This document shows positions 26,501 through 39,100 of a stretch of DNA of 64,000 nucleotides, piece by piece. Source of the stretch: Ichthyosporea sp. XGB-2017a (taxonomy: Eukaryota; Opisthokonta; Ichthyosporea); NCBI GenBank assembly GCA_002811675.1, contig PDIM01010324.1, positions 1-64,000 of the forward strand. The letters are read 5' to 3'. Under the pieces are notes generated by a model, which was not told the origin of the DNA, did not search any database, and worked only from the letters and a program-made list of their open reading frames with translations. The translations under genes and the position numbers were made by a program. Numbering within the stretch: position 1 is the stretch's first letter; each line of letters starts with the position of its first letter.

Positions 26501-29500
26501 GTCTGCTATTGCTTTGGGGGTAGAATCAAATTTGCTTATGGGCAGCCAAAGCCAAAGTGAAACTTCAGCATTAACAAAGATTACCATGGGACCCGTTTTG
26601 GATAGATCAACTCCGCCTATGATTTTTCTAAAAATTCAGGAAAATCCCAATAGTGTGATCAATCAAGTTTATCCATCTGGTTCTTCTAATTATGATTTGG
26701 CTCTGCGATACCGTGAGCGTTATACATGCGCAAAACGCCAGGCTCAATTGGCAAACTTCGGAAGTCAGCTCAGTAGCTCATCTCGTTTGAGTGCGAAGCT
26801 TAGGGCTTTGCAAAAAACTGATTGGGTACGTGCGTATTTGAGACATTTATGGGAAGCGATGAAATACTTGGAAGTGCACTTTTTCAATTACCCCAAAGAG
26901 AACATTAATGAGAATCCATCAAATATGTTGATGAAGGCCGTTCGTTTATTAAGGGAAAGAGAAAAGGCAACAGACACAATCGAGAATTGGAAAACAAACT
27001 ATTCAGCTTTTGAAGGATCGAGCGTTGAGGATGAAAGAAAGGCGTTTGTGCTATTAGCACCCCAGTCTTCCGAGAAAGAACAGTCGAGAATTAGTACCTT
27101 TATTTCTGAAATGGATAAGAAACATATTGAAAGGCAAAGAATGAAAAGCATGATATTCAGCAGATATTTTAGCGCTGGTGAATCTTCCTATCTATCCTGG
27201 TGGAATGATTACCGCACCATCTTTAAGGTTATTATTAAAGATGGTCTTAAGGTTATCGTAACGGTTAAAAATTCGCCCGAAAAAGCAAAGGAAGAGCAGT
27301 CCCAAATATACAAAGTGAAGGTAGACGAGATAATATCAGACTTTAGTGAGAGTGTATCCCAAAAGATAACTTTTCCTATTGTTAATCGAGGTATTGTGTA
27401 TAGAAGGCAGCCTTTCAAACTGAAAATGCAATACAAAATGGAGAAAGAGAACTTCAATCCCCAAAAAGCATATATTGAAAACATTGGTAGGAAGCCCTTT
27501 GAAGTGAATGTCATGTTTCGCCTCCATCACAAACCCTTAGAAACCACAGACGAGAGCATTAGTAGCACGTCACAAGTCCTAGAAGCAACTAGTTTTGCAG
27601 ACGCGTTCTTTCATTGGCAAGTGTACATGGCATGTATTGTTACTGGAAAAGGAGCTGCATTCCAAGTGAAGTTACCAAATATTGAGTCAAAAAAGAGGGT
27701 AAGAAGTGTTGCAGATTCTTTGCAAAACATACGGAAACGTAGGGGGACTTCGAACGCGAAAAAATATCATGTTGCTGTACATACAAAAGCTATTTCCCAT
27801 GGGGACTTCTACCCTTGGGGTCTAAAGCCCGGCATGGCAATCGCTGCCGGCGAAATTGTAAACTGTGCTCACTGGTGTGGCTTTAAGGGTGCGGACGTTG
27901 GTAAAGAACCCTTGCTTGCGCATCACCTATGTGAACCGGTTGGAGGGAAATGTCGAGTTTGCCCTCCCAAATGGATGCTTGGCAATGGCATATGTAAAAA
28001 GTGCTCTTCGGTGGTTAAAAGTAACCAATGTGACGAGGTAAGTATTGAATTTGTTTTTTGTGTGTTCATAAATTTTAGATGCTTTGGTCTTTGAGAAGAA
28101 GTGTGTGTATTGATGAACCTTTGTTTGTAGTGTCCATCTACTTGTGCTTCATGTGCATCCAATACAGCGTGTACGGAATGTTCAGACCAGACTTATTTGA
28201 GTCAGGATTTGACCCTCGTTAACCAGCCTCCCAAATGTAATAGTTGTTTTTCTGGCTGTGGCGGGGAAGGCGAAACATGTGATAAATGGACCGGGGCTTG
28301 CGACAGCTGTGGGAATGAAAAATACAAAAGTCGAAGGTATTTTGGACCCAATGAAAAGGGCCAAAATAGCGATTCCTGCTCCGAGTGTGCTTGTTATAGC
28401 ACAATCAAAGATGGAATCGGAATTACTAAAGACAAATTAGCGACAGAAAGTAATCGAGCACGCATTTTGAATATTATTGATAACAAGGCATTTGCTAGCC
28501 AACTCAGTGAAAACGAACTGGACGCGACCGGCCTGTCCATAGAGCGTAAAGAATATAAGAAACGGGTGCTCCGGTACTGCGATCAAGACACTGGTCAATG
28601 TCAAATTTGTGATTTTTTGAACGATGCACGGAAGAAGAACTTTTATTTTGGAGATATGTCGGATATGGCGAAACCCAGCAAATGCATGCTTGTAAGTATA
28701 AAGTATGGATCCACATCTCTTTTTCGTACAAACATGTGTGTTATTGACTTTAAGAATATATATTGTTCTACTGTAGTGCCCTTGTGGGGGGAAGGAGTGT
28801 AATTTTATAGACGGCAAATGCCTCAAAACTTGTAATGATGCAAAAAAAACGGTTTTTTTGCAGTGGAGTAAAGTTAAAAAGAAGGATTGGCCAAAGTTAT
28901 TCATCGATGGCTGGCAGTCACTTCTTCCTTACTATGATAATGGCAGCGTTAAGGACGATTGGGGATTGTATGCAAAAGAAGAGAAAAATTGCCAATGTCC
29001 GCCTCTGCCAGAGGAAAGTACCGATTCCTCATTACAAGAAACAGGAACATGCAAGTGTGAAGACCTTGGTAAAAACCCTGTTGGATCCGATAATAACAAA
29101 ACACCTGGCGCGTGTTTGACGTGTGGGAGTCAAAAGACAAAAGCGGATCCGTATCCGTTTTATGTGAATGAAGACGCCGAGTGTGCCAAATGTCTATGTG
29201 GCCCACCAGAAAAAGATCTGGCCGATATGAAACGTACGGAAGGTGGGACTTGTAGTACTGAGGAGGAAACTACGAGCAAAGCTAGTAGCCAGGCTTCCGG
29301 CAATGTGAAGTGCGATACGTGTAGTCAATTTAAAATTAAAAAGTATGCTGACAGACTCACCGTCACAGCGTACAGAGATCATTGTGTTTTGTCAATAATG
29401 GTAGCAAATTGCAAAACTCGAGACACGGACACGGGATTCTGCACTGCTTGTAATTCGAAATATAGCAGTCCTGTTTCGTACAGTTCATTTGGTAGTAAGG

Positions 29501-31306
29501 AAAGCACGGCGTACCCTCAATTCCAAGAATATTACCAAACTGCAGTGATTAACTACCGAATAGATATTCCCAAGACGGACGACAGATTCTTCTGTCCTCA
29601 GGTACGTATTGCGATTTCAATTGTTGTAGGCAGAGATGTTGATTGACATTTTGCTCATATCTTTCTTGCTTGTCGATCCCATTTTAACCACTTATTGTTT
29701 CTTTTGTACAAATCATTTGTTATGTAGTCTACGAAATCCACTCTTGAAGAAGAACAATGTGGCAGTTTTCACTCAGCAACCTTGAAGTGTAAGGAGTGTA
29801 AGAATGAACAGATATATGACCTTTATTATAAAGAGAAGAGTAGCCCTGAAGAAATACCGAACACTGGGCTCGTGTTACAAAGAGTAACTCGGGCTGAATG
29901 GGAAAGTCCCGCTTCGCATCAGGTTTTCTGCGTCAAAAGGGTATGTGTTTTTTTTCGTTTTTCTTTACACTATGCGTTGACAAGTTCGAATGCCGACTGA
30001 TTGAGATTTATAATCACCGCTACCGCCGACTTGTACTTTTCCTTTTACTTTTTGTTCTTTTTAGTCATTTTGCTCCAACCAGAAGCGGGACGATTCGCAA
30101 TGTTTGATTTGCAATACAAATAATTATGTTACAGAGCGTGGGTGTGAACATATTAGCCATTGTAGTACAACAAATGGGAGAGACAGGTGTACATTATGCG
30201 ATTCTAAAGATGGTTATATTCTAAACGGGGACCCGAAAACACAAGTTACAGCTTGCAAAAAACTTGATGGATGTGACTTATCAGATGGAAAGAATGATTG
30301 CAAAGAGTGTAATTCTTCGTCGCTGATTGCAACCGATGCTGGTGGAAATAAGGTATGCAAGGAAATGGATAGGGCATGTGCGGAAACAGATGGGAAGAAG
30401 AACTGCACTAAATGTCAGACCAAAGGAGGTTACGTTCTTAAAACGAACTCGAAAACACAAGTTACAGCTTGCAAAAAACTTGATGGATGTGACTTATCAG
30501 ATGGAAAGAATGGTTGCAAAGAGTGTAATTCTTCGTCGCTGATTGAAAACAATAAGGTATGCAAGAAAATGGATATGACCTGCGCGGAAACAGATGGGAA
30601 GAAGAGCTGCACTAAATGTCAGACCAAGTGCAAGACGTGTAACCCTAAAGGAGGTTACGTTCTTAAAACGAACTCGACAACACAAGTTACAGCTTGCGAA
30701 AAACTTGATGGATGTGACTCATCAGATGGAAAGAATGATTGCAAAGAGTGTAATTCTACGTTGCTGATTAAAACCGATGATGGTGGAAATAATGTATGCA
30801 AAATGGATATGGCCTGTGCGGAAACAGATGGGAAGAAGAACTGCACTAAATGTCAGACCAAAGGAGGTTACGTTCTTAAAAGGAACTCGGAAGATGGAAA
30901 CGTAAACGTAGCATGTGTGTCGAATAATAACTGCGAGGTATCAGATGGCAAAAGTAAGTGTAAGCAATGCGCAAATAAGTTCGCTCTGAGCAAGGATATT
31001 TGCATAGAAATTCCAAACTGTGAGGCATCAGATGGCACTAAGTGCACTGAGTGTGGGGATAATACAACTCTTTTTGATTGTCAGGATAAAGAAACCATGG
31101 AAAGACTGGATACCTGTATCGATGATAGAACAGAAATTAAGTGCAATCAATGTGGCACTGATAAAGTTCTAATTAACTCCACTGGGGAGGTAGCCAGCAA
31201 CTCTAGTGGTAGAACTTGCCGAACAGAGGTTGACCAATGTCTCAAATACAAACGAACTGTCGATAAGTGTGAAAGGAAGAGTGAAGACAATTCGACGAAG
31301 CCATGA
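8520..31306 (+). CDS. Gene B: giant secreted MACPF-LRR-EGF-GH16-like protein with Cys-rich tail (5 exons, 7452 aa)
   Basis: Exons are 8520-28037, 28131-28691, 28777-29601, 29728-29940 and 30065-31306. All introns are GT-AG and phase 0. The frame is open back to 8403, but 8520 is the first ATG (A at -3) and starts a signal peptide (residues 1-37). MACPF domain: the Y-x6-[FY]-G-T-H-[FY] signature lies at residues 227-238 (YGTHY, then GG), with a Ser/Ala-rich hairpin segment before it. Its C-terminal part (TGGISCNG ... VASTWNFPAFL) is at about 620-670, separated by an insertion with RRRR at 445-448. Then come Cys-rich modules (about 715-1020), unrecognised sequence, CxC-rich modules (about 2475-2570), LRR block 1 (about 2770-2870), LRR block 2 (about 3020-3190), EGF-like modules (3302-3357, 3984-4017, 4052-4112) and a GH16-like domain (about 4320-4600). 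About 2,700 further residues have no recognised fold until the CxxC-rich tail encoded by the last exons. No transmembrane anchor is obvious. It is probably an extracellular recognition and pore-forming or adhesion protein; the function is inferred. Confidence 0.85.
30209..30895 (+). repeat. Tandem coding repeat in last exon of gene B
   Basis: Three near-identical units, 30209-30424 (216 nt), 30425-30649 (225 nt) and 30650-30862 (213 nt), are followed by the first residues of a fourth. Each encodes a roughly 70-residue Cys-rich module: GGYVLKTNSKTQVTACKKLDG, then SDGKNxCKECNSS, then CAETDGKKxCTKCQTK. Unit lengths differ by multiples of three, and unit 2 gains a CKTCNPK insertion, so the frame is kept. 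The nucleotide match is close enough to suggest recent duplication. Confidence 0.9.
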
Positions 31307-31662
31307 TGCCCAAATTAAAATGGATTAAATGTGTAGCGAATTACTACTGCTGTATATGACACTGTTTGGCTGTGCAAGGGCACCCGGACTTGGGCTATGG
31401 CATACTTTTGTTCTTTGATGCAGCAAAACTGCACGGAATCTAGGAATTCTTTTACATAAGAGCCCATAATGTGAATGGATGGGCGGGTTCGCTGTTTGTG
31501 GGCCCGAAAGAGGGAACGCTATTTTAAATGTTTTGCATTTTATAGTCATGTACTTTTTGCATTGGACCAATGACTTTCAATACATTAGGTAATTATCTTA
31601 GCAAGAACCCGTGCTTCAAATGAAGAAATCTGTATTGCATATTTCTAAATGGGGCAGCAAAC

Positions 31663-31668
31663 AATAAA
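31663..31668 (+). promoter_or_regulatory. Poly(A) signal AATAAA, probably of gene B
   Basis: Canonical AATAAA about 357 nt after the TGA stop of gene B. It is the clearest plus-strand signal in the convergent gap between B and F. Confidence 0.45.
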
Positions 31669-31804
31669 CAACGTGTAGTAAGGAATACAAAAATATTTTT
31701 TTAAAAAAAGAGCAAAAAAGCACAGAGAATGTCACAAGGGCAGTGCTTTTGGCTTCCGGCTAGAGTTTCTTTGACTCGGTCTACTGCTGAGAAGCAAAAT
31801 AGCA

Positions 31805-31810
31805 TTTATT
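31805..31810 (-). promoter_or_regulatory. Poly(A) signal AATAAA, probably of gene F
   Basis: TTTATT on the plus strand, i.e. AATAAA on the minus strand, about 150 nt beyond the gene F stop codon. Confidence 0.45.
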
Positions 31811-31960
31811 TCTTCGGATGATGTGTTTTGATTCCATACACTATATACTTCATTCCCTTGCCACGCTACGACTGACCTGGGGACTACGACACTGTCCTGA
31901 GGAATCTACGCTTAAAACGTTTCTGCAAACAGAGAGCCCTTTCTGCTTCTGCCCAACCCC

Positions 31961-34900
31961 CTAACAAAACTTGGGTTGCCCATTTAGGCTTTTTACCATG
32001 TCAACATTGGCGTTTGTCCCTGGTGCTGCAACTGAAGGCGACATAGATGACGAAGTATCTAGAGAGTGTTCCGTAAGGGAATTAGGCGTACTTGCCTGAG
32101 AGCCTATACTTTGCATGCTGCGGCGGTGCCATGTGGAGAGATCGACACCTATATCCGAAGGTGATGAGTTCGCGCATCCTTCCAGCAGCTGCAAATTCAA
32201 CGCATTGTCTCCTAGCAGGTCACATGGTACACTGCGCAAAAATGCGGTTCTAAGACGAATACCACGAGATCGCAAAAGTGCAGCCGTGCTGCCTAGAAAG
32301 CGAAAGGTTTCAACATCCACCTGAGAAATATTGCTTGTCCGGATATGTCCTCCACCTTCTATTAGCTCCCCCTCGTCATTCGATGCAACTTCACTTTGTG
32401 AGATGTATCTATCTGACCTTGACAATAGACCATTGCAAAACTCAATGGCTGTCGCTAAAGCTTCTGATAAGACTGCCCTGTCTTTTCTTTCTGCCCCGAT
32501 TGCTCTAAAATACCTTTTCAATGCAATTTGGGCATACGTACTTTGTTTACGAAATAAATGGCGTACTTGCTGCAGTTCATCCCCTGCACTTAAATCACTC
32601 ACGTCACTTATTCGAATGGACATTGCCTCCTCGACCGATGACTGGTCTGATAGAGGAGCCACTTTGTTCCCACTCCCCGAGGATTGCTCTCCTCGAAGTT
32701 GGGAAACAAGATATGTCATCCTAGCGGCAGATGTTCTCTCAAAATAATTTTTCGAGTTCGCTTTATCCTTTGCGAGAATGGTCCTTAGCGAGTCTGTGTA
32801 CATAGGGAACCCTTTCAATTTATAATACTGTTTCACAATTACAAACCACCCCACCAGAACTACCCCACCCCACGCGAATACCAAACCAAGAGGCCATGCA
32901 CTCGACACACCGAGAAAGTGGGTCACCAGGCATATTAAAGATGATCCAATTCCCATGGTCGTTTGTGCGCGTATTAACCAGTCGATCCAGATCACGTTAA
33001 CTGCCCGTCCTAATGGAAGAAATAGTATATGGACCCCGGCCCGAAGGAGGAGCAGAAGCATAATTCCACAAAGGAATGCGTAAGGATACACTTTCAGAAA
33101 TGCAATGCACGTGACCACTAAGAGAAACGTCATTTGCGACAGCAATATATACTCTCGGCGAAACACAACGCATATGGCGTTATTTTTGCAATAATCTTCA
33201 ATGTCCACCAGACTCTCAACTTTTGATTTTAATAGCCTCTCTTTCGATATGACCTTCATCGCGGTTAGTTCTTGCCAAATGTGTGCCGTGACTAAGTTAA
33301 GCGGAACAAAAAGGATCAGTATGAGGCCGGAAATAAGTAAAATACTTTCATGAGAACTGGTAAAACATCGCTGCTCGCAATACGGACGAACCAATACCGC
33401 TTCACTAATCGTGTCCACATAAGCACAGTTAAATAACCTGAGGAGAGACGTGACAATTGGGAGAAGTCCAAGGGTGCCTACGATGCGAAGATAGAATATA
33501 GATGGATAGAGGAATAACTCCCCGGCATAGTATTGACTTATCACATGAGTAGTGTGAAAGACATACATGAGGCAATAGATACACCAAAGAAACAAAAGTG
33601 CAACCCAGAAATAATTGAGGAAAAAGAGAAAATTACCAAATGAAAAATTCAAGACACTTTTTACAAAGTTATCTGATCCTTGGGCGTCCAACCAAGACAG
33701 ATTTGGCTGTAGACAAAGGGAAAGAATGAAAATGTGCTCGACAATTAACATAGCCACCAATGCATTGTTTGAATTGTTTGAGACAACGGTCGTATAAATG
33801 GGAAATCCCTTCTTACTAAGAGAGTCGTACAACGTGGATGGTTTTCTTTGTCTGCTCTCTTGACTCGCTTTTTCCTGTGCGTCTTTGACAATCAGTCGCG
33901 TTGAAAACACTGCACCGAAAGCAAAAGAAAGTAACAATAAGCAAGCGAGTGACAGCAGCAAACTCACCCCCGAACGATACTCCTGGAAAGCATAGGAAGA
34001 GTTTTCAAAGAAGGAATATTTGCTCTGATCAGCATAATCGCACCGGTCGGGTGGTATAATTGTCTGAAATACAACTGGATTCGTTGCCGGGGTATCTATA
34101 GTGCTCCCAGAGAACTGCGGCTTATATCCGTTCCCATTAAACTCAATTTCCCCATTTCCTTGAGCAAACAATATACCTACAACTACCCATTTTGCGCTTA
34201 GAGTCTTAGATCTAGAGAAATTAGATCTCTTCTCTGGTGCAACTGGTTGATAATTCACAATACCCAAATCCCCTGAAGTATCCCCGAGTGATGTGAGTTT
34301 AATAAAGTTACTGGCCCCTTGAAACGACTGCTTGTAGATTTCATGCAGAACCAGGGCCTGTGGGTTACGAGAATGTATACCATAAGGTAAAGATGTTCCT
34401 GTCGCTTGTGTTTTGTCACTTAGATCTGTCATCAAAAGCATATACTCCGCAAGACCTGTGTAATTGTTTTTCACGGCACTAGCGTAAATGTGATCTCTCT
34501 CTTGTGTTGGAAGAAGGCACTCTGGTAAAGTAAGCTTACTAGGCTTCAAACAATCAATGGAGATAGACAATTCATCAAAACGTTCAACGGATGCATTCAA
34601 GGCTTTCGCGTATAGCAACATCGCATCAAAAAATCCCAAAGTCACAGACTCTGGGGCATCCTTGGCAATGCCATAACGACTCTGGTGCTCTGCTTGAAAG
34701 GCAGGAAGAACTTCTTGATACAGGTCTGTAGAAGTGTTCACATATGTGGTCACACCAATACTTCCAAGAGCTATCTCAGGGTGTTCGAATACGGTCCCAA
34801 TATTGTCCATAGCCCACCCAATCCCACTCAGCCACTGATATTCCCCCCTTCCAATCATGCCCATATCACGTGCCTCTGTAAGTATCGGCGAGGCATCGCT

Positions 34901-35790
34901 AACAACTCCAGAGAGCAAGATTACACGAGGTTCGGAAGCTTGGATGCTAGCCAAAGCTTTTCGCACAGTATTTTGAGCATTTAGACGTACAATATTAAAA
35001 GGAACAGTTTGGAACGATGTGATGCGAATGTCATATTCAGGGGCAGAGTCGCGGAATGTAGTTGCTGCAGTAAAACCAAAGGCTTTGGAATAAAAGGTTG
35101 TAGTTTTTGTGAGTTTGTATGTGAAAAGGAAAAAAAAAACGATACAAATATTGGATGGGTAAGAAAACAAAACCTGGGAACAGTCAGACGAGTAAGACAC
35201 TAAAGAACCAAGTACATACCATCATCTGTGGTGATTATTGCCACCCTTGTCCATTTAAACACCTGGCAAGTCTTTAGCTGAGCGACCATCATCATATTTG
35301 AGTTAGATGTAGTCCTCAAGAAGGAAGGGTAGTTTTGCTTCTCTGATAACACAGGCGAAGCAGAACTTCCAGAGATCTGCACCAGTCCTGCTGATGCAGC
35401 ATAGGTGGCAACCTGGATACTTACGGCACTATTCCACGCCCCTAGAAGTAATACGACATCTAATTTCAAGGCCAGAGTTGTGGCATGACGTAAACCAAAC
35501 AATGCACGGGATTCATCGTCTAGCACAAACGTCTCCTCTGGGGTGAAAGATAAATGCACACGTGAGGTGGAAAGAATTCCCTTTTCCTCTACATATCGTT
35601 TACCCAAGGTTAGTAGCACGACAATATCTTTGGCTGATTCGACTTCGGTTGATAATGGGAGAATTACTCCGACAGGGAGGGCAGCTGGAGAGCAAATAAC
35701 CCCGCCAGTGTTTATGTTGATCAGTAAGGAAAGGAAGAGGAGTATGGGCGAGAGGGTATACGTTGTTCGAATAGGAGGAAGGAATGCCAT
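31961..35790 (-). CDS. Gene F: receptor-like protein, PBP1/ANF-type ectodomain plus multi-pass membrane region (2 exons)
   Basis: The minus-strand exons are 35790-35220 and 35082-31961. The intron is 137 nt, GT-AG, phase 1. The product is 1230 aa. The ATG at 35790 has a good context and starts a signal peptide (to about residue 33). Residues about 36-480 look like a type-1 periplasmic-binding-protein / ANF-receptor ligand-binding domain: VGVILPL at the start, VVLLLGAWNSAVSIQVATYA, RTTSNSNMMMVAQL, and VAIITTDDAFGFTAA across the splice junction, which confirms the intron. Hydrophobic segments follow at about 557-580, 628-646, 671-701, 718-740, 770-792, 833-880 (long enough for two) and 898-941 (long enough for two). 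A hydrophilic tail of about 290 residues has no recognised domain. The layout resembles class C (GABA-B/glutamate-like) receptors, but the membrane region does not clearly show seven segments or class C motifs, so the family is tentative. It is probably a surface sensor. Confidence 0.75.
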
Positions 35791-36146
35791 TGTCCATATT
35801 AAAAGTCCCTAGAATAGAAAAAACCATAAAAACAGAGAGGATCCCAACTACCCGAGCTAGTCGGCCAATCATAACACACAACAAAAACAAAACAAAGAAA
35901 ACAAAACTAAAAAACATTTTTAAAAAGTTGGCACAATGGAAAATTAGAAGAAGCTGTCAATTCCCAGCGAAAACGAAAAAAATAAGTGTCCGCAGTTTCC
36001 CACTCCTACTCTACCGAGTTTTCATAGTTAAGGATAAGAGTGCAGCGCAGCTTCCGGTTTAGTTAAAAATAGTAACCGATCATAGTTTATTCCCTCAAGG
36101 GAATTGAGTACTGATGAGTTTGTATTTTAAAGTTTATTCCCAATAT
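35791..36146. other. Intergenic region between genes C and F, with C poly(A) signals
   Basis: On the minus strand, AATAAA occurs 9 nt past the gene C stop (36138-36133) and again at 36091-36086. Each lies in a repeated AGTTTATTCCC motif (plus-strand reading). Nearer gene F the minus strand is T-rich and ends in a 3'-splice-site-like ttttttctattctag at 35809, 18 nt upstream of the F start codon. This may mean an unseen 5' UTR intron or a trans-splice site. Confidence 0.45.
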
Positions 36147-39100
36147 TTACGCATTTCCTGAAGATTTGTAGTGTTGTTTTGGGTGGCATGGGGAAGATAA
36201 TCCTCTTCTGGGTTTGGTTGCAAGTCGTTTAATTTCCTCCACGTCCGGGGAGGCATTGTACACGATACCCAGTTCCAAAAGAGCAGCTTCAAAATCTTCT
36301 TTGGTAATGGGATCGGAGTGGCTTAGTGCATATTTCGGAGTCCGGACACGATATCTATATTGCAAGGAGCTCAATCTCTCATACGCCGTTTGCGTTTCGG
36401 CCAAGCCAAATGGTCCTCGTGGGTCAGTTTGAGGAACAAATACTAGTGAGCATTTTTGGTATTGTCGCTTCTGGCTTCCACTGCCACTGTATTGTGATGG
36501 GGAGGTGTTGGGCTTGTATACTCTTGCATTGGTGTACGCATTGTCGTATTCAAATTCGTAAGAGAAATACACCTCGTAGGAAATACCCTCGCTATCCAGA
36601 TATTCTTTCATCCAAATACTCAAGGACCCTGGGCTACCTTTTCGTCCCTTATTGATTCCATCAGCTCCTGGGGCACCAATACTGTTCAGAAAGTGACCAT
36701 GAGGTTCGCCATCATCATACATATCCGAAATATCTTGATACAGCACGATGTGCAAAATAGTGTGGGTAGCGATGCAGCTCGCAGCATGATGAACCTCCTT
36801 GACATTAAGCATACTCGCAAATTTATCCTTTCTGTTCTTTTCATGAGGGAAGGCCGAGTGCACCCCTATTTGAAGATGAAACGGGCCCGAAGGCATCGGT
36901 ACCCGTCTATCTGCGTGCAGCAGCATAACTCGCTTTCGGTACGACGGCTTACTATGATTATTCTCTAAAGGAATGTTACTATTCGGTTGTAGCCACTGGG
37001 GTCCAAAGGTGCTTTGAATCCTGCCATACGCATGGGGGATAGCGTGCAACGCTGGCGCATACTCGTAAAAAACAGCCATGCCAGTTTGTGTTATTACTGC
37101 TTCAATAACAACTGTTATTAGAGCAGGCCCGCTTGGAAGCTTAGGCTCATTTAAATCATCATCTACCTGAAAGTCCACACTTTCAGGCTTTGGAGTAATT
37201 CGCCAGCCATCACAGGTTACTCTTTTGTTCTTCATCCCATTATCTGTTTGGTTTGCAGAGGCCGTGCTTTCGTTGCTGTTAAAAACAAAGAAACGTGTCT
37301 TTTCGCACTGTACACTGTCACCCAAAGAGAGTCCTGGGTTTGCACCGGTATTCCTTTGTTTATCTTCTACAAAGGGACAGACTGACAGTGAATCCCCGTT
37401 CCAACTTGTCTTCCTATTATCATCACTTTCATTATTTTGAGCATACTGATACGCCGCATGGAACATATTGTTGAATAGAATATTCTTATTGCCCGAAAAG
37501 TCTATGTTCTTGCGATCGGAAGACAACTGGCACATAGTGTGTTCTTTTGTAGAGTTTCTTGGAAGCCAAAGTTTAGTGGACGCTGCAAAGAGCTGGATTG
37601 TACCAAGGCAGTCTTCGTTTCGAAACATATATAGCGGGCTTTTTATGCTGTCTTGATTGATTAGCCAAACAACTGGAAAGCTAGTACAAGACAAAGGGAA
37701 TGATATTTTAAGACGGAATTTGCCAAAGGGGAGTGCATCGCCAGACCACATACTCGCCCCTGCTCCCCTCAAGATTGCTAGAGGATCAAATGGATTGCCT
37801 TTTGAGCTTAAAAGGTCGTGGCAATCTTTGGGTATTTCATCGAACTTTGTATTATTCACAGTTTCCATACGAACTTCACCTGAGACGAAATGCACATTAG
37901 TTGCCCAAGCATAGTAGTTTCGCTTGGCTAAGGCCAAAGTAGTGCTATGATTGTAGCTTAGGGAAGCATCAAGTTGCCAGCGGTTGACTATATCATTGCA
38001 TGTGTTTAAATCAATAACTGCAGGGTCGCTGCGTATATACCAACTTGTGTCTATTAACGGTATATTGTCATAAACTGCGGTATACCCACGAGACCTTGAT
38101 CTAACTTCAAGAGGATATAAATTGCGAAGTAAAAGATTCGACTGGCACATTGCGGGCCGATCCTTACACATATAAATCCACATATCCAAACCTCGCAAAG
38201 CAAAGCTGGCTATATTGTCAAGACCAAAAACATGCACACGGTTTCCAAAAAATATTTGAAGGTCTTTCACAGTATCGAAAACTCGACCATTGACCGATAT
38301 TTCGTCAACGCTAACTCGTCGATCTATTAATTCGTTAATATCTAAATATCTTAGATTTTCCAATCCAAATAACAAATACGGAGGCAATGAACTAAATGGA
38401 ATGTACCCAGGAACATATTCACTAGTTGGCAAAGCGTATATTTTCAATGCGGTTATGGACTGCAGTGAAGTCCGAATAGCAACATCAGCACTAACAGGAC
38501 TGCTGAACATAAATGGTTTGAGAAGCATTTTTTTGACCTTGCTTTGCAATACGAAGGGATATGGAACTGTGGCGTATTCAACTCCCACGAACGGGTATTG
38601 GCACAGAGATCCACCGTAAAGGGAAGTGCATACACACCGACCTTTTACACAGCGGCCTTCATTCAGGCAATCACCGGAATCCGAGCAAGTGTCACAGTTG
38701 CGACCAGTACTGGAACTAGGGCACACACATTCACTGTTCGTTAAATCGCAAAAGCCGCTACCCGAGCACGGCATATCATCTGGTGGGCCTTCGGCACATG
38801 TCGGGACGTTACAGGCGACACCTGTAAACCCATTGTTGCAGACGCAGTGACCAAATTCGCACTCACCATGCCCAGAGCAAGGCGCGGCATTGCTGTAACT
38901 GGGACATGTATCGCTACGGCAGGAATAGCTATAGTTGTTTACCTCACACGGAAAACATTTTTTGACCCCAAGGGTACACAGTTTCACCTCTATCTTTGTT
39001 ACATGACAAAACTCTTTGATTGATTTAGTATCCCATTGTTTGATGAATTCAGATTGAAATGTACCATTTTCTCCGGCATCTGTATCATCATCTAAAAGCA

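Larger units (their letters stand above)
31307..31960. other. Convergent intergenic region between genes B and F
   Basis: 654 nt separate two stop codons facing each other. It contains the plus-strand AATAAA at 31663 and the minus-strand AATAAA at 31810-31805, about 140 nt apart, so the two 3' UTRs probably end close together without much overlap. No ORF or RNA gene is convincing. Confidence 0.55.

Noticed and set aside
30209-30895. CRISPR-like array
   Set aside because: The repeats are in-frame coding units of about 70 residues without spacers, in a eukaryotic gene.
31961-35790. Separate small secreted protein at 35200-35790
   Set aside because: The stop lies inside an intron. Splicing 35220 to 35082 restores a typical PBP1 motif (VAIITTDDAFGFTAA).
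36660-36705. Collagen-like repeat in gene C (GAPGADGINKGRKGSPG)
   Set aside because: Only a few irregular G-x-y steps; too short and broken for a collagen domain.
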